Position numbers and translations under genes: made by a program
Notes under the pieces: model-generated
What the model was told of the DNA's origin: nothing
The model's database searches: none
Seen by the model: only the letters and a program-made list of their open reading frames with translations
Assembly (NCBI GenBank): GCA_964624145.1
Contig: CAZUXT010000009.1
Span: 1-64,000 of the forward strand
DNA length: 64,000 nucleotides
Direction: 5' to 3'
Source of the DNA: WJMT01 sp964624145
GTDB taxonomy: Bacteria; Acidobacteriota; Aminicenantia; Aminicenantales; Aminicenantaceae
Part shown: positions 61,647-64,000 of the stretch, piece by piece
How the letters are laid out: every line of letters begins with the position of its first letter
Numbering within the stretch: the stretch's first letter is position 1

Positions 61647-64000
61647 TCAGTTTAAATTTATTTGCAGGCTTTGCCCTTTTTGAATTTCCACGGGTTCTTC
61701 GAAGACCAGTTTGTACTGGTTCTGATCTGATATTAACCGGCACTTTACGGGTATGGAATCAAGAGTGCATGTTTTTAAGGATTTCCAGGGATAGGAGGGT
61801 GAAAAAGACAACTGCTTCAGCTCCAGGCTTCCAAATGCGACGTTGAGGGCCGCATTTTTGGAATCCACAGTACAGCTTCCCCAGCCCCTGCCGGTTGACC
61901 AGAATGTATGAAAATCGTGTTCATTTATTTTCGGGAAGAATGAAAGCGTGTGATCCACTCCGTCATACTGAAATCCGGAAAGAGCCAGCATCACAGCCCA
62001 TGAAGCCATAGCCCTTGCATAATGATGCCCGCATTCCAGTTCATCCCAGGGGTTCCGGTTAAATCCACTGTAGCGTTCTCTGGTTGATTGGACGATTTTC
62101 AATCCTTTATCAATATGTCCGGCATATATAAGGGAAGCGGCCACCTGATACTCAATGCCTGTCCAAACTTCATCTGAATAAACAAAGGGAAGGGCCGGCC
62201 GGTTTCCTTTGGGCCATGAACAGAGCAGAAGTCCTGCCTCATTATTCAGAGCATACACACGCTGCACATTTGAGAAACGGCTGAGCTCCTCAAAAAAGTT
62301 GTAACGGAATATGGAAGAAAGAGCCTTGTCCACGTGAGATTTTTCCAGCACATATCCCAGGTTTGTGACAAAAGCGAGATACTGGCCCAACAATTGATCT
62401 GACAGGCATCCTGATCCGTATTGATATTTGGGATAGGATTCTTTCGGGGATTTGAGATGTTCGGGAATGGTCAATCCGTCTAGCACTTGCACATTCTGGA
62501 TGTAGTATTCTCCGTTCCATAACATCTCGTCATAGGCTTTGGAGCCCTGCTTGAAAAGTTTTCTGTAAAGCTGGGCTTTATTTTTTTCTCCTAAGGCTTC
62601 AGCCATTTCTGCAGATGCTTTAAGGGCTGCCAGATACAGGGAGCCGGTCATGGTGTTAGGCCCGTAGTATTCAATATCATAGGTGTTGTGCTGCTCTGCC
62701 TCCATGACTCCGTTTTGATCAGGGTCCCACGGCATTTTTAGCAGTTCCTGCTGCCATTTGAGTCCTTCTTCGACCTCTCCGACTCCGTTCCACGCAAATT
62801 CAAGTGCTTTTTTTACCTGAGGCCATAACTTCTTAAGCCAATCCGTATCTCCTGAGAGCTTCCACTCGCGATAAACCCTTACGATATTTCCCATCTGCCC
62901 GTCTGTACAGGGTTTGAATTTCCACCAGTAAGGCCCGAGGGGTATAAGGGTCCTGAAGACCTGATAGCCGTTATCAAAGGTGTTGTGCAGGAAATCCGTT
63001 TCTCTGAAGCTCCGCTCCAGGGAAGGGAAGAGATAGGCCATGGTGTTTTCGTAGTTCCAGACATGGGTGCAGTTCATGGGGCAGGAACCTCTAATGTCTG
63101 CAAGGCCCTCGAAACCAAAAGCTTTGCCTTCTTCCGTGCGCATAAGAAGATTGGTTTTAAGAGAGGAGGCCTGTGATGATACGGCATCTATGACATAAGG
63201 GGGATAAGTTGAAGAAAAGAGGAGGTCATGAAAGGCCTTTGTGTCCTCATAAAGCCCAGAGATATTTGTGATGAGATAGAAGGCTGCATCCAGGGAGCCC
63301 TGGTATTGTGTGGAGTAATAGTTCCGGAATCTTTTGCCTTTGACCTCTTTTTCCCTGTTCCAGTAATTTTCCCTGTTTGGAAAATACCATGTCAGGTAAA
63401 AAGGGATGATCTTTTCTTCTCCGGGTTTGAGTTCGACCTGAACAAGGAGTGAGGCTGCGTCACTCTGTCCCTCCTGAGATTCCTGGGCGTCTTTCACTTC
63501 TTCTATTTGTCCGTCATCTGAAAAATCGTCCCAGAAAACATGAGCGTTGTCCCACCATCCTCCCCTGTACCATCTTGTCTGTGCCTTCGTTCTTTTTCCT
63601 GTGGTGCAGATTGTGATATTTCCGTATTCCAGGGAATCCGGCTTTGCCCGGTTTGAACTCATTCTGATTCCGCGGAAAGAGTCCGTTTCAGTATATTCAT
63701 TGAGGTTTTTCCCATAAGTTATATTTCCGTTCTCATTTTCCGTTTTTATAAGATTCTGCATGCTGAAGGCTATGGAGACCATAACCGTGCTTTTCTTTTC
63801 GTTTTTGAGCTTCCAGTTAAACACAGCCCCTGGGATCCCGCTTCTTTCAGGGTCCAAAGGAATAAAAGGATTGTATGTTTCCAGTATGACTTTCACCGGG
63901 ATATCTTTGTCTTTGAATTCAAGCCATGCAAAGGGATATTCACCCATGAAAGAGACTTCATCAAAGCGGGAAACCCCCGGAAGCTGCATTCTCGGGATAC
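61647..64000 (-). CDS. GH116-type glucosylceramidase-like glycosidase (5' end cut off)
   Basis: At least 780 residues of a GBA2-like family 116 glycosidase, with no start inside the window: the frame stays open to base 64000. The N-terminal beta-sandwich (GBA2_N-like) runs to about residue 230, with VFNWKLKNEKKSTVMVSIAF and YLTWYFPNRENYW; the catalytic (alpha/alpha)6 barrel then holds the phrase CTHVWNYENTMAYLFPSLERSFRETDF and HNTYDIEYYGPNTMTGSLYLAALK, the acid/base and nucleophile neighbourhood. It would hydrolyse a beta- or alpha-linked glucoside; the substrate is unknown. It lies upstream of mutY on the same strand, 71 bp apart. No secretion signal can be judged. Confidence 0.9.
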   Translation of the reverse strand, partial: IPRMQLPGVSRFDEVSFMGEYPFAWLEFKDKDIPVKVILETYNPFIPLDPERSGIPGAVFNWKLKNEKKSTVMVSIAFSMQNLIKTENENGNITYGKNLNEYTETDSFRGIRMSSNRAKPDSLEYGNITICTTGKRTKAQTRWYRGGWWDNAHVFWDDFSDDGQIEEVKDAQESQEGQSDAASLLVQVELKPGEEKIIPFYLTWYFPNRENYWNREKEVKGKRFRNYYSTQYQGSLDAAFYLITNISGLYEDTKAFHDLLFSSTYPPYVIDAVSSQASSLKTNLLMRTEEGKAFGFEGLADIRGSCPMNCTHVWNYENTMAYLFPSLERSFRETDFLHNTFDNGYQVFRTLIPLGPYWWKFKPCTDGQMGNIVRVYREWKLSGDTDWLKKLWPQVKKALEFAWNGVGEVEEGLKWQQELLKMPWDPDQNGVMEAEQHNTYDIEYYGPNTMTGSLYLAALKASAEMAEALGEKNKAQLYRKLFKQGSKAYDEMLWNGEYYIQNVQVLDGLTIPEHLKSPKESYPKYQYGSGCLSDQLLGQYLAFVTNLGYVLEKSHVDKALSSIFRYNFFEELSRFSNVQRVYALNNEAGLLLCSWPKGNRPALPFVYSDEVWTGIEYQVAASLIYAGHIDKGLKIVQSTRERYSGFNRNPWDELECGHHYARAMASWAVMLALSGFQYDGVDHTLSFFPKINEHDFHTFWSTGRGWGSCTVDSKNAALNVAFGSLELKQLSFSPSYPWKSLKTCTLDSIPVKCRLISDQNQYKLVFEEPVEIQKGQSLQINLN

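Noticed and set aside
1..64000. Search for tRNA, rRNA, CRISPR arrays, IS transposases and phage genes
   Set aside because: No convincing example was seen by eye.

Overview
The window reads as chromosomal DNA of an uncultivated, diderm (Gram-negative type), probably anaerobic or facultative bacterium living on peptides. The best taxonomic guess is Candidatus Aminicenantes (OP8) or a close Acidobacteriota relative. This is inference from gene style: many secreted peptidases, a zinc-ribbon/Ser-Thr kinase/TPR protein, FtsX-type permeases with a PadR regulator, six-bladed propeller proteins, and Sec or lipobox signals on most genes. No rRNA, tRNA, CRISPR array, intact transposase or phage gene was seen. 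A run of 100 N at 6942-7041 shows this is a scaffolded draft (metagenome) assembly; the identical 55-bp flanks show that the gap is artificial.

Layout. 243-5012: a secreted orphan protein, then a tight four-gene plus-strand operon (ABC ATPase, FtsX permease, LolA-like periplasmic carrier, outer-membrane barrel) that together could form an envelope-spanning lipid or lipoprotein export route. 5109-9390: an S10 serine carboxypeptidase and an M14 zinc carboxypeptidase in one operon. 9521-13363: a propeller protein with a 253-bp MITE-like element just upstream, an Nramp-like transporter lacking the metal-binding motif, and a CsgG-like lipoprotein. 13408-18014: a sugar-binding-type lipoprotein, a Tat-exported aldo/keto reductase, and a pair of cytochrome genes (pentaheme protein plus a monoheme cytochrome fused to a barrel). 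18107-25012: PadR regulator with its FtsX permease, an S46 dipeptidyl-peptidase and a lactate permease. 25208-28578: a ZupT remnant, a CPBP protease, and an epimerase/SDR pair. 28741-41851: kinase-TPR sensor, two beta-lactamase-fold hydrolases, a KefB-type antiporter overlapping an acyl-ACP thioesterase, an M1 aminopeptidase and an aldehyde dehydrogenase.

41913-59168 is the most unusual part: a propeller lipoprotein-like gene, a membrane-anchored propeller/LuxR one-component regulator, a methyltransferase, a PD40 lipoprotein, a degenerate S41 protease fused to ankyrin repeats, a secreted three-domain protein (glycosyltransferase-like, DJ-1/PfpI-like, beta-propeller) overlapping a PLP decarboxylase, a C1 peptidase, a C25/caspase-like lipoprotein and an unrecognised membrane-anchored repeat protein. 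A 13-bp motif (GACAAAAGTACTA) occurs in the two divergent promoter regions of this stretch and may be the LuxR-type regulator's site. 59187-64000: an OmpA-family protein, a small secreted protein, mutY, and a GH116-type glycosidase cut by the window end.

Together the genes suggest a cell that breaks down extracellular and periplasmic protein (S10, M14, S46, M1, C1 and C25-like enzymes), moves products and lipids through the envelope, and disposes of electrons or small acids through cytochromes and lactate permease. A dispersed repeat family with CCTG/CAGG ends next to TTAA occurs at three loci (about 5029-5093, 10630-10882, 60472-60498).
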